Below, piece after piece: positions 18,285 through 27,476 of a DNA stretch of 47,793 nucleotides. This DNA comes from Nitrospira sp. (GTDB taxonomy: Bacteria; Nitrospirota; Nitrospiria; Nitrospirales; Nitrospiraceae). The stretch spans positions 1 through 47,793 of the forward strand of contig JARDZZ010000011.1 of assembly GCA_029240595.1 (NCBI GenBank). The letters run 5' to 3'. Numbering within the stretch: position 1 is the stretch's first letter; each line of letters begins with the position of its first letter. A program made the position numbers and the translations under genes. The notes under the pieces were generated by a model. The model was not told where the DNA came from and made no database searches. It worked only from the letters and a program-made list of their open reading frames with translations.

Positions 18285-19373
18285 CTATTGCTTGCTCATG
18301 CGATAGAAGCTCACGAGCGTAATGACCAAGAAGACGCTGTTCGGGAGCCAGGCGCCGGCGAACGGAGGGATGGCCGTCGCTGTGACCAGAAACTCACAAG
18401 CCACATTCAACACGTAGTAGGCGATGATCACGAGCACCCCTACGGCGAACCCGCCGATACGGCCCGACCGTTTCGAGACGATTCCGACCGGAAGACCGAG
18501 CATGCACAGGATGAGCGAAGCCGTCGGAAAGGCCATGTCCTTATAGTACTCGGTGAGGCGCCGGAGGGCCCATGGGTCGCGCCACTGTGAGGCGTTCAAC
18601 CGGGCTACCAATTGATCGTACGACGGCCGTTCCTCCGTCGATGCATATCCGCTTTGGTTAAGGGAAAGCTTGAGGTCATAGCTGGAAAAGGAGGCCAGTT
18701 GGTACTCATCGATTTCATCCGGCTTGGTATGAATCACGCCGTCCTGCAGCCGTAAGGCCACTTGGTCGCTGGCGCTGTCGATCAGCACGCGGTAGTCCTG
18801 GGCGACAATCACGCGAGGCTCTGAGGCAATTCGTCCGTCCGAAATAAAGATGCCGCCGGAAGGCTGTTCGCCTTTGTCCGAGACGTAAATCGTCATGCCC
18901 GGAATCGGTTCGGTGAACGATCCGCGTTCCAGCGCCAACACGAGTTGATCCCGCAGCAAACTCAGCGCCACCTTTTTCAGATTGATCGAACTCCAGGGCT
19001 GCCCCCATTGCGCGAGCCAGAGCGTCATACCGCACACCAGCAGCGCGAACAGCATCACAGGGCGTGCCAGCCGCAACAGGCTCAAGCCGGCGGCGCGCAT
19101 GGCCACCAGCTCCTTGTCCAGCGACAGTCTGCCAAAGGCGGTGATGGACGCGATGATCCCGGCAATCGGGAGGGTCAGCACGAGAAACGACGGAAGCAGG
19201 TGGGCAAACACGTTGAGGACGGCCCATAATCCTACGCCCTTGGTGACGAGAAGCTCGACCAGCCGAAGCAGCTCGCGGGTCAGCATGATGAAGCACAGCA
19301 TGCCGAGGCTGACGCTGAAGGGATAGAGCAACTCGGTGAAAATATAGCGGTCTAGCAGCGTACGAAGCGTCAT
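18285..19373 (-). CDS. lptF: LPS export ABC transporter permease LptF
   Basis: MTLRTLLDRYIFTELLYPFSVSLGML, SLDKELVAMRAAGLSLLRLARPVM; track ORF extends to 19520 but ATG at 19373 fits the family. Confidence 0.85.
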   Translation of the reverse strand: MTLRTLLDRYIFTELLYPFSVSLGMLCFIMLTRELLRLVELLVTKGVGLWAVLNVFAHLLPSFLVLTLPIAGIIASITAFGRLSLDKELVAMRAAGLSLLRLARPVMLFALLVCGMTLWLAQWGQPWSSINLKKVALSLLRDQLVLALERGSFTEPIPGMTIYVSDKGEQPSGGIFISDGRIASEPRVIVAQDYRVLIDSASDQVALRLQDGVIHTKPDEIDEYQLASFSSYDLKLSLNQSGYASTEERPSYDQLVARLNASQWRDPWALRRLTEYYKDMAFPTASLILCMLGLPVGIVSKRSGRIGGFAVGVLVIIAYYVLNVACEFLVTATAIPPFAGAWLPNSVFLVITLVSFYRMSKQ

Positions 19374-19680
19374 GAGCGGCGGCTCGCTCCCGATGTCGGA
19401 CACTATAGGGGACTGGTACGGGCTTGTCCACACGGGCGGGCAGGACCCCTTCGGTGCTGAGAGCGGCTTGACAAGATTAGAATGCGCATGGTACATGCTG
19501 CGCGCGCGATTTGTAACCAAGATGGGTCTCGTGAGTACGTCTTTTCTTCTGCACAGAGCCCGCCCATCCGTCCCCGGTTCTCATATTCCATTGTTCATTC
19601 ATTATTCATGTAGCGTGCGTTAACTGGGTTCGGGCCCGGCTCACGCAGGAGTGCGTGGCCGTTGAGGAAAGGAGGGTTTT

Positions 19681-19899
19681 GTGAAGACAAAAGGTACGGT
19701 GAAGTGGTTCAACGATCGGAAAGGGTTTGGATTCATCCGTCTGGATAGCGGAGAGGATGTCTTCGTGCATTACTCCGCGCTTCAGGGGGAAGGATTCAAG
19801 TCGTTGAAGGAGGGAGAAAACGTCGAATTTGATATCGTGCAAGGCGCCAAGGGACCACAGGCTGCCAATGTCATGAAAATGTCGATCGCCGCGTCCTAA
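19681..19899 (+). CDS. Cold-shock domain protein (CspA family)
   Basis: GTG start after [39 protein letters not shown]. Confidence 0.95.
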   Translation: MKTKGTVKWFNDRKGFGFIRLDSGEDVFVHYSALQGEGFKSLKEGENVEFDIVQGAKGPQAANVMKMSIAAS

Positions 19900-19928
19900 C
19901 CGTCTACGACTCCAAGCTGCATCATGAG

Positions 19929-19970
19929 AAAGGCCTGCCGGAAACACTCCGGCAGGCCTTTCGTGTTTGA
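19929..19970 (+). terminator. Putative intrinsic terminator downstream of the csp gene
   Basis: AAAGGCCTGCCGGA-AACAC-TCCGGCAGGCCTTT (14-bp perfect stem) followed by short T-rich TCGTGTTT. Confidence 0.75.
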
Positions 19971-20002
19971 CCCGGATTGATGCGACCGTTTAGGGCAATT
20001 CG

Positions 20003-20031
20003 TTGACAAAAACTATTGATACTGTTAGCGT
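20003..20031 (+). promoter_or_regulatory. Putative sigma70-type promoter upstream of the TPR gene
   Basis: TTGACA (20003-20008), 17-nt spacer, TAGCGT (20026-20031), then GGAGG at 20044. Confidence 0.4.
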
Positions 20032-20053
20032 TTGTTCACTATTGGAGGTTCTC

Positions 20054-22222
20054 TTGGGCATCGACCGCAGTAAGGTCCTGCACAGCGCCCAGCTCTTTGC
20101 TTCAAAAGGTCAGTTCGACGCCGCGATCAGCGAATGGAAGAAACTCTCGGCCGAGTCACCGGGCGACGGGAGTATTCATAATTCCATCGGCGAACTGCAT
20201 CTGAAACGCAACTCGACCGCTGATGCCGTCGCGTCCTTTATCCAAGCCGCCAATGCCTTTCGTGCCGAAGGAGCGACCCTCAAGGCGATCGCGACCTTTA
20301 AGAAAGTCCTCAAACTCGATCCGTCGCGGTACGACATGTACCGGTTTCTCGGCGATTTAAACGCTGAGAGAGGGCTGCTGAGCAGCGCAGTCCAGGATTA
20401 CTTGACGTTGGGCAAACACTACCTCAAGGAACGCAAAACCAAAGAAGCCCTCGATATCTACAAGAAAATCGTGAGCCAGGATCCGTCGAATCTCGACGCC
20501 CAGCAGCGCGTTGCCGAACTGTGCGTGCAGGAGAACATGCAGGATGAGGCCACGAGAGTCTATCTGCAGCTTGGGCGAGAGCGCTCCGGTCAACAACGGT
20601 ATGCCGAAGCCAAAGAAGCCTACGAATCCGTGTTGCGCATCGATCCTTCGAACAGCGAGGCGCAGCAGTTCATCGAACATTACAAAAAAACCGGCGGGAC
20701 GGCCCCACCGCGAACGACGAAGCCGGGATCGACGCCGGCGGCCCATACCGGAGAGCCGACGGATTTGTTGGCGGAAGCCAGCCGGCGGATCGAAGAGAAA
20801 CAATATGCCGGTGCCGAGGCCATCCTCAATCAGATGCTGACGAAAGAACCGGGCAATCCGCAGGTATGCCAGCTCCTGGCGCGCTTGCACCTCCAGCAAG
20901 GACAGTTGCAGGTCGCCCTTGGTGAATACCGGTTTCTCGCAGGGGCGGCGTTGCGCGCGCAGGACTATCCGCAGGCCGAGACGTTGATCCGAGAGTTTTT
21001 GACGGTTGAGCCCAACTCCGTGCCGCTTCTCGAATTGCAGGGTGAGCTGTACGAAGAAAAGGGCGAGATCGAGTCGGCGATCCAGCACTACGGGAAAGCG
21101 ATCGAAGTGCTCTTGAAGACTCCTGAACCGGGCATGCCCACGTTGCACGAGGAAATTTTCGAGAAGGTGCAGACGCTGGCGCCCGATAGTCCCACGGCCA
21201 AGCGGTTGGCAGCGTTGATGCGGGGCGAGGCGACCGTGGAGCCCGCCGGGGCAGCCGCTCCTGCGACGACGAACGGTGGCTTTTCGATCGAAGGGGCGAC
21301 TCCCGACGATGCCTGGAACATGACCTCGGCCATCAAGCCGACCCAGGACCGACATCTGACGGGGCAGGCCGTACCCGTTGGGTTGCCGCCATCGGCACCG
21401 AGCGCGCCGGAAGTGTTTTCCGTTGAGAATGCCACCCCGGATGATCTGCCGAGTCTTTCGGCCGAGGCTCCTGAGCCGGTCGCATCAGGCCAAGCGGCTC
21501 TTTCGATCTCGGAGCAGTTTCAGGCCTACACAGAGTCGGGGCAGTGGGCGCAAGCCGAACAGTGGCTCGGCACGGTCGTCAGCGCGCAGCCGGCAGATCC
21601 GCACCCGCGGGAACTCCTCGGTCAGGTGCTCGAGCGAAAAGGCGATGGGGCCGGAGCGGCCCTTCAATATGCCCGAGCCCTCGAACTCATGTCAGCGGGG
21701 CAAGACTCGGTCGTGAACGACCCGATTCGTCACCTCTACGACAAAGTGAAAGACCTGGCGCCGGCCAGTCCGATTGTCGCAAAACTGTCGGCATTGATGG
21801 CGCCGGCTGCTCCGGTTGATGAGGTCGATGCCGAAACCCACTACACGCTCGGCGTGGCCTATAAGAACATGGGACTCATCGAGGAGGCGAAAGAGGAGTT
21901 CGCGTTCGCCATGAAAGGTCCCGAGGTATTTCTCGATGCGTGCCTGATGACGGCGGTCTGCTTGAAGGAACAGGAACGATACGATTCGGCAAGCGCACAA
22001 CTCGAGCGGCTCCTGACCGATCCACGTTGTCAGGGTGCCAAGGCTCAGGCCATACGCTATGAGCTGGGGTTGCTCTACGAGCAGCAGCAGCAGTGGCAGC
22101 TTGCCGCAACGATGTTCGAGGCAATTCCGGCCTTTCACGACGTGCCACAACGCCTGGCGGCCATCCGAACGGTCCCGAAACCAGCCGCTGCTTCCGCGCA
22201 AGCCTTTCGTTACGCGACGTAG
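20054..22222 (+). CDS. TPR-repeat protein (start proposed at TTG 20054; track starts at 20003)
   Basis: Multiple TPR-like units (AVASFIQAANAFRAEGATLKAIATFKKVLKLDP, EAKEAYESVLRIDPSNSEA); GGAGG 5 nt before TTG 20054. Confidence 0.85.
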   Translation: MGIDRSKVLHSAQLFASKGQFDAAISEWKKLSAESPGDGSIHNSIGELHLKRNSTADAVASFIQAANAFRAEGATLKAIATFKKVLKLDPSRYDMYRFLGDLNAERGLLSSAVQDYLTLGKHYLKERKTKEALDIYKKIVSQDPSNLDAQQRVAELCVQENMQDEATRVYLQLGRERSGQQRYAEAKEAYESVLRIDPSNSEAQQFIEHYKKTGGTAPPRTTKPGSTPAAHTGEPTDLLAEASRRIEEKQYAGAEAILNQMLTKEPGNPQVCQLLARLHLQQGQLQVALGEYRFLAGAALRAQDYPQAETLIREFLTVEPNSVPLLELQGELYEEKGEIESAIQHYGKAIEVLLKTPEPGMPTLHEEIFEKVQTLAPDSPTAKRLAALMRGEATVEPAGAAAPATTNGGFSIEGATPDDAWNMTSAIKPTQDRHLTGQAVPVGLPPSAPSAPEVFSVENATPDDLPSLSAEAPEPVASGQAALSISEQFQAYTESGQWAQAEQWLGTVVSAQPADPHPRELLGQVLERKGDGAGAALQYARALELMSAGQDSVVNDPIRHLYDKVKDLAPASPIVAKLSALMAPAAPVDEVDAETHYTLGVAYKNMGLIEEAKEEFAFAMKGPEVFLDACLMTAVCLKEQERYDSASAQLERLLTDPRCQGAKAQAIRYELGLLYEQQQQWQLAATMFEAIPAFHDVPQRLAAIRTVPKPAAASAQAFRYAT

Positions 22223-22265
22223 GTTGCGACGCCCCTTCCCTTGATCCGCGACAAATTGTGCTCTC

Positions 22266-23228
22266 TTACGCCACGCGGTTGGGCGCCGGCCGTCCAGCCA
22301 GAATCGCCTCGATGTTCTTGAGGCAGATCATGCCCATCTCCACCCTTGTGGCCAAGGTTGCGGAACCAAGATGCGGCAATAGCACGACCTGCGGCAGGGA
22401 CGCGAGATGCGGATGGATCTTCGGCTCGTCCTCAAAGACATCCAGCCCGGCTCCGGCAATGGTCCCCTCTTGCAGGGCGGTGACGAGGGCCGATTCATCG
22501 ACGATCGGCCCTCTTGCGGTATTGATCAAGATGGCCGTACGGCGCATGAGTGCGAATTCTGGAGCGCCGATCAGATGTCGCGTCTCAGGCGTCAAGGGCA
22601 CGTGGATTGTGACGATGTCAGACTCGCGGAGGAGATCCGGAAGATCACGAGACGCCCAGTGGGCGCCTGGTGGCGTGTCAACCGCGCGATGCGAGTAATA
22701 GATCACCGGCATCCGGAAGCCGGCGGCCCGCCGCGCGACCGCCTGACCGATCCGCCCCATTCCCACAATGCCCACGATGCTCCCGGCGACGGCGGCGCCC
22801 AGTAGTTGGGTTGGTGTCCATCCGGTCCACTGTCCGCTGCGCACCAGTCGGTCGCCTTCGACAAGCCGTCGCGCAGCCGCCAACAGCAAGGCCCAGGTGA
22901 GGTCGGCGGTCGCGTCCGTGAGCACATCAGGGGTGTTGGTGACCGCGATGCCCCGCCGCTGAGCCGCGTTCAGGTCAATGTTATTGTAGCCGACGGCATA
23001 GTTGGCCAGGACCTTCAACTCGCGCGCCGATGCCAAGGTGTCGGCGTCAATTCGATCCGTGAGTGTGACGATAGCGGCAACGGCCTTCGACAGGCCCTGT
23101 CTCAACGCGGCTGGCGCAGCCGGGCCGTTCGACGGTTCGTGCAAGAGGTCGTACTGCGCTCGGACGGCGGCCATCACGGGATCCGGCAGGAGTCGGGAGA
23201 CATAGAGGAGAGGTTTTGCGCTGGCCAT
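22266..23228 (-). CDS. D-2-hydroxyacid dehydrogenase (glyoxylate/hydroxypyruvate reductase type)
   Basis: GIVGMGRIGQAVARRAAGF, TRHLIGAPEFALMRRTAILINTARGPIVDESAL, LDVFEDEP, LLPHLGSAT. Confidence 0.93.
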   Translation of the reverse strand: MASAKPLLYVSRLLPDPVMAAVRAQYDLLHEPSNGPAAPAALRQGLSKAVAAIVTLTDRIDADTLASARELKVLANYAVGYNNIDLNAAQRRGIAVTNTPDVLTDATADLTWALLLAAARRLVEGDRLVRSGQWTGWTPTQLLGAAVAGSIVGIVGMGRIGQAVARRAAGFRMPVIYYSHRAVDTPPGAHWASRDLPDLLRESDIVTIHVPLTPETRHLIGAPEFALMRRTAILINTARGPIVDESALVTALQEGTIAGAGLDVFEDEPKIHPHLASLPQVVLLPHLGSATLATRVEMGMICLKNIEAILAGRPAPNRVA

Positions 23229-23311
23229 GGCGCGCTATCTTAACGAGTTGTTCGAGAATCCGAAACCAATGAGTAGCAGAACTTTTCTCCTCCCTGTTAG
23301 AATGCCGCGCA

Positions 23312-26140
23312 ATGCTGGTCATGCCTGATACTTCCCGCGCGATCGGGGCCGATCTCCGCCGACTTCTGAAGCCGGGCCAAATTAAGGACGACGCGCCAAC
23401 CAAGACGGCCTATGCGGTCGATGCGAGCATCTATCGCATGGAACCCCAGGCCATTGCCTTGGTGGAGTCGGAAGACGATATACAGCGTGTTGTGACCTAT
23501 GCGATGAGCCGCAGTGTTCCGCTCACGGCCCGCGCCGCCGGGACCAACTTAACCGGCTCCGCCATCGGATCGGGCATCATTCTCGATGTGTCCCGCCTGC
23601 ACAGAATCTTGGAGGTCAACCGAGAAGAACGATGGGCCCGTGTTCAACCAGGGATTATCCTCGCCGAGCTCAACAAGCAGCTGGCTCGCGAGGGACTGAT
23701 GTTCGGTCCTGATCCGTCCAGCGGTGACATGTGCAAGCTCGGCGGCATGTTGGCCAACAACTCGGCCGGTCCCCACACCTTGCGGTACGGAGCGGTGAAG
23801 GACAATGTGCGGAGCCTGCGCGTGTGTCTGGCATCCGGCTCATGGCTGGATGCGAGAAACTTCGATCTCGATGATCCGGCGCTTGCCGGCGTGCTGTCGT
23901 CTCATGCCGCCATCCGGGAAACCTTGTCCCTAATCCGAGCCCATGCGGACCTGCTCGCGCGAAAACGGCCGGCCGTGAGTAAAAACAGCTGCGGGTATAA
24001 CCTCTTCGGACTGGCCGACGGCTTGCCTCAGGGCCGCCTGCATCTGCCGCACCTCTTCGTCGGCAGCGAAGGGACATTGGGCATATTCAGCGAGGCCACG
24101 ATCAATCTCGTGCCCAAGCCGCGCGCCACGCTGACAGCCTTGATTCATTTCAAGCGCCTCGAGGATGTCGGCGATGCCGTTCCGAGGCTGCTCACACTTA
24201 ACCCCAGCGCTCTGGAAGTGATGGATGCCAACACGCTCGATCTTATCGGCCGATCGACGCATGGGATACCGGCTGCGGCGGCCGCCACGCTGCTGGCCGA
24301 GCTCGATGCGGGAAGCGGGGCGGTTGACCTTCGGGAAGCCGCCGAACGGATGGCGACGATCTGTGGTGATTACCCGCTCGCCTCCGAGATTGTCGTGGCC
24401 TACGATCCCGAGCGCCGCGAGCAACTGTGGAAGGCTCGCAAGGCCCTGTACCCGACCTTGTATCGATTCGATCCCCGCAAGAAGCCGATCAACTTCGTCG
24501 ACGATGTGGTGGTGCGTGCGGAACGGATCAGCGAGTTGATCCGGTATCTGGAGGAATTTTTCGGCAGCCAGCGCGTGCCGGTCGCGATTTTCGGTCATAT
24601 CGGCAACGGGAATGCGCATATCGTGCCGCTGCTCGACGTCAACGACAAGCGGGACTTCGACAAGATGGTGCAGGGCTATCATGAAATTCACCAGACCGTC
24701 CTGGACCGGTTTGAAGGGTCCATCTGCGGAGAGCATGGGGACGGTCGGGTGCGTGCCGAGTATGTGCGGGCGATGTTCGGACCGGAGCTGTACGACTTGT
24801 TCGTGAAGGTCAAACGAAGTTTTGACCCGTCCGGCATGTTGAATCCCGGCGTGAAGATCAGCGACAGGCCGTTTACCGACCACATCGACTATACGAGGTT
24901 GTCCAAATCCTGCGCGACCTGTGCGAAGTGCAATGCCGTTTGTCCCGTGTATGATGTCTTCCGCTCCGAGGATATGAGTTCGCGGGGTTGGTTCGAGATC
25001 GTGACGGATGCCCAATACAGTTACCTAAACTCGAAACGGGTGGTGGAAGCCTGTTTGAACTGTAAATCCTGTCGAACCGCCTGCCCGGCCGGCGTCGACG
25101 TCTCCCAGTTGATTCTGGACAAGCGCGCGGAGCACCCGAATAAACTTGCGGGAGTCATCTTCCGGTTCCAAGCCAAGACGAGTCAGTTCGCAGCGTTCCT
25201 CAAGTGGGTGGCGAGGTTCCAACCTCTCTGGGATCGGCCGCTGATCAGGCGACTTTTGGACCGCGTGAGCCGGCCGATTCTCAGCCGATTGGCGGAGAGC
25301 GCCAGATTCTCGCCGGCCATCGCCATGCCCAAATTTGCCAGTCGGCACTTGCGCGACCGATATCCCCAGTTGGCGCTGGAACCGGAGCAGCGCCGCCGCT
25401 CAGCCGTGGCCTATTTCCATGGTTGCGCGGCCAATTATTTCGACGACGGCGTCGGGGATGCCGTCATCGCGGTCCTACGCAAGCATGGCGTCGAGCCGGA
25501 TCTGCCTGCGCAACGATGCTCCGGAACGCCGATTGAAACCTACGGGCATCGGGAACTGGCGAAAGATGGCGCGCGGATTAATTTGCGATCGTTCACCGGC
25601 TACGAGACGATCGTTACCGGCTGCGCCTCTTGTACGTTGATGCTCAAAGACTACCCCAAACTTTTTGCGGGCGAACCGGAACAGTCTGCTGCCGAGGCCA
25701 TAGCCCGTCGAGTGAGGCACATTTCTGAATTCGTCGCGCAATCACCGGTCCGGCCGCCCATGGCTGCCGCCGGCGCCGCGCGCACCGTGACGTACCATTC
25801 CTCCTGTCACCTTCGAGCGGCGGGGGTGACGAAAGAACCTCGCGCGATTTTACAGAATCTTCCAGGCGTGCAGTATGTCGAGATGCCGGATGCAGACCGC
25901 TGTGCGGGCGGAGCCGGGACCTACCTGGTCAAGGATTTCGAGACATCGCAGCGGATTGTGTCCCGCAAACGGCAAGCGGTCGCTCAGAGCGGCGCCGGCG
26001 TCGTGGCGACCAGTTGTCCGGCCTGCATGATTCAGCTCAAGACCGGCTTGCCGGCAGACGTGGAAGTGAAGCACGTGGCGCAAGTCCTGCGCGAGAGTTA
26101 TGAGGCAGGGGAGTCGCAAACCGGCGAGTCTCATCCATGA
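23312..26140 (+). CDS. FAD-linked oxidase / Fe-S oxidoreductase fusion (GlcD+GlcF / Dld-like D-2-hydroxyacid dehydrogenase)
   Basis: PLTARAAGTNLTGSAIGSGIILD, PDPSSGDMCKLGGMLANNSAG, IFGHIGNGNAHIVPLLD, CATCAKCNAVCP, CLNCKSCRTACPAGVDV, CCG-like C-terminal regions. Confidence 0.92.
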   Translation: MLVMPDTSRAIGADLRRLLKPGQIKDDAPTKTAYAVDASIYRMEPQAIALVESEDDIQRVVTYAMSRSVPLTARAAGTNLTGSAIGSGIILDVSRLHRILEVNREERWARVQPGIILAELNKQLAREGLMFGPDPSSGDMCKLGGMLANNSAGPHTLRYGAVKDNVRSLRVCLASGSWLDARNFDLDDPALAGVLSSHAAIRETLSLIRAHADLLARKRPAVSKNSCGYNLFGLADGLPQGRLHLPHLFVGSEGTLGIFSEATINLVPKPRATLTALIHFKRLEDVGDAVPRLLTLNPSALEVMDANTLDLIGRSTHGIPAAAAATLLAELDAGSGAVDLREAAERMATICGDYPLASEIVVAYDPERREQLWKARKALYPTLYRFDPRKKPINFVDDVVVRAERISELIRYLEEFFGSQRVPVAIFGHIGNGNAHIVPLLDVNDKRDFDKMVQGYHEIHQTVLDRFEGSICGEHGDGRVRAEYVRAMFGPELYDLFVKVKRSFDPSGMLNPGVKISDRPFTDHIDYTRLSKSCATCAKCNAVCPVYDVFRSEDMSSRGWFEIVTDAQYSYLNSKRVVEACLNCKSCRTACPAGVDVSQLILDKRAEHPNKLAGVIFRFQAKTSQFAAFLKWVARFQPLWDRPLIRRLLDRVSRPILSRLAESARFSPAIAMPKFASRHLRDRYPQLALEPEQRRRSAVAYFHGCAANYFDDGVGDAVIAVLRKHGVEPDLPAQRCSGTPIETYGHRELAKDGARINLRSFTGYETIVTGCASCTLMLKDYPKLFAGEPEQSAAEAIARRVRHISEFVAQSPVRPPMAAAGAARTVTYHSSCHLRAAGVTKEPRAILQNLPGVQYVEMPDADRCAGGAGTYLVKDFETSQRIVSRKRQAVAQSGAGVVATSCPACMIQLKTGLPADVEVKHVAQVLRESYEAGESQTGESHP

Positions 26141-26376
26141 GATTGCGGAGGGCTGATTGGCTGTTCGTCGTATTCGCCGTCACGGTGGTGGCTGGCGTCT
26201 CCTTTCTGCCGACGCCGAAAGACCGCAATCCGATGGTCCCTCGGACTGCGGAGCATCAGGCAGCCAAATCGGAGCAACAGTGTGTCGGGTGTCACAAGAG
26301 CGACGGCGTGAAGCCCTTGCCGGCGCGCCATCCCAAGCGGCCGGATTGTCTGCGCTGTCACGCGCGGCAAGCGTGA
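26137..26376 (+). CDS. Small membrane-anchored di-heme cytochrome c-like protein
   Basis: ATGA overlap with upstream stop; N-terminal TM LFVVFAVTVVAGVSFL; two CXXCH (CVGCH, CLRCH). Confidence 0.75.
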   Translation: MRLRRADWLFVVFAVTVVAGVSFLPTPKDRNPMVPRTAEHQAAKSEQQCVGCHKSDGVKPLPARHPKRPDCLRCHARQA

Positions 26377-26452
26377 GCGAACACGCTGGAGTTCAACTTA
26401 TGATACTCGGGGACCACGGACAACGAGAAGTCGATCAAGGAGTGTACGCCGC

Positions 26453-26731
26453 ATGGTAAAAGTGCTCGTATTTGGTTTGACGTTGCGTGACGCCGTTGGC
26501 ACGCATGAGGTTGAGCTTGATGTGCCTCAGGTGACGACGGTCAAGAAGCTGATCGATGCGTATCCAACTGAATTAGGCGCCGTCGCTCCTTTCATGCAAC
26601 AGCGTGAAGTGCTTGTGGCGGTGAACAAGAAGGTTGGGAGCGAAGACTCTCCCGTGAAGGACGGCGACGTCGTCAAGCTGACCCACCAATCGAAAACTTC
26701 GTATGACGGTGTCCGCGACATTCCCACCTAG
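26453..26731 (+). CDS. MoaD/ThiS-like beta-grasp protein lacking C-terminal GG
   Basis: KVLVFGLTLRDAVG...TTVKKLIDAYP...QREVLVAVNKKVGSEDSPVKDGDVVKL; ends ...TSYDGVRDIPT. Confidence 0.6.
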   Translation: MVKVLVFGLTLRDAVGTHEVELDVPQVTTVKKLIDAYPTELGAVAPFMQQREVLVAVNKKVGSEDSPVKDGDVVKLTHQSKTSYDGVRDIPT

Positions 26732-26767
26732 CAGGTGGCTGAAAAAGCCGGCCTTTTTCAAAACCTG
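26732..26767. repeat. Inverted repeat between convergent genes (possible bidirectional terminator)
   Basis: CAGGT-GGC-TGAAAAAG-CCGGC-CTTTTTCA-AA-ACCTG. Confidence 0.7.
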
Positions 26768-26776
26768 TTACGACGG

Positions 26777-27430
26777 CTAAGTTTGGGCTTCGTCACGCGT
26801 GGTGCAGGATTCCAGCGAGAGTCTGCTATGGCGGTTCCCCGTCAGTTCCAGTGCAATCGTCCCGTCAACTGTGTTCCAGGACGCATGGAATCTGAGGTGG
26901 CCGATCATCACGGCAACGCCCCAATAGTCGGGAAGCGGTCGGTACAAATCATTGTCCCAGACGACTCGATCGAATTCAGGGTCTCCATACTTCGAATGCA
27001 AGGCTCCCTTGAGTGAAGCATAGTAGCCGATGAATTCGTTCAAGCCGTTGAGCGGGCGTTGCACCATCACATAACGACCACACGTCAGCGACCCCTTCCG
27101 GAACTGATAGCCCTCGAGCACGCCATGATCGCGAAAATTGCGCAGGTAGATGAGCGTGCCCTCTTGATCGCGTTCGATGGTGCCCGCGATGAGCGTCCTC
27201 ACCCGGTCTGCACTCTCCCCCCAATGCCGTTGCAGTCTGGTGAGAAAGGCGAGTGCCTGCTGGGTGACTTCGGCCTGCACCGTGATGTCGTCCACATCGT
27301 CGAAGGACGCTGAGGGTGGAGGAGGCGCAAGCGCCGGGACGTCGGCCAGGGCGATCGTTGGACCGATCGCGATGGGAACGATCACGGCCAGGGACAGGAG
27401 AAAAGGGAGGCATTGGACCATGCCTCGCAC
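26777..27430 (-). CDS. Hypothetical exported protein (start 27430 or 27421)
   Basis: N-terminal signal-like CLPFLLSLAVIVPIAIGPTIALA; no family recognised. Confidence 0.6.
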   Translation of the reverse strand: MRGMVQCLPFLLSLAVIVPIAIGPTIALADVPALAPPPPSASFDDVDDITVQAEVTQQALAFLTRLQRHWGESADRVRTLIAGTIERDQEGTLIYLRNFRDHGVLEGYQFRKGSLTCGRYVMVQRPLNGLNEFIGYYASLKGALHSKYGDPEFDRVVWDNDLYRPLPDYWGVAVMIGHLRFHASWNTVDGTIALELTGNRHSRLSLESCTTRDEAQT

Positions 27431-27476
27431 GATAAGATGCCACAGCGTCCTGGGTCTATCCTACGAAAGGGCGATG

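Noticed and set aside
20357-21355. 332-aa minus-strand ORF opposite the TPR gene
   Set aside because: Shadow ORF; coding signal and motifs are on the plus strand
23930-25015. 361-aa minus-strand ORF opposite the FAD/Fe-S dehydrogenase
   Set aside because: Shadow ORF of a clearly recognised enzyme
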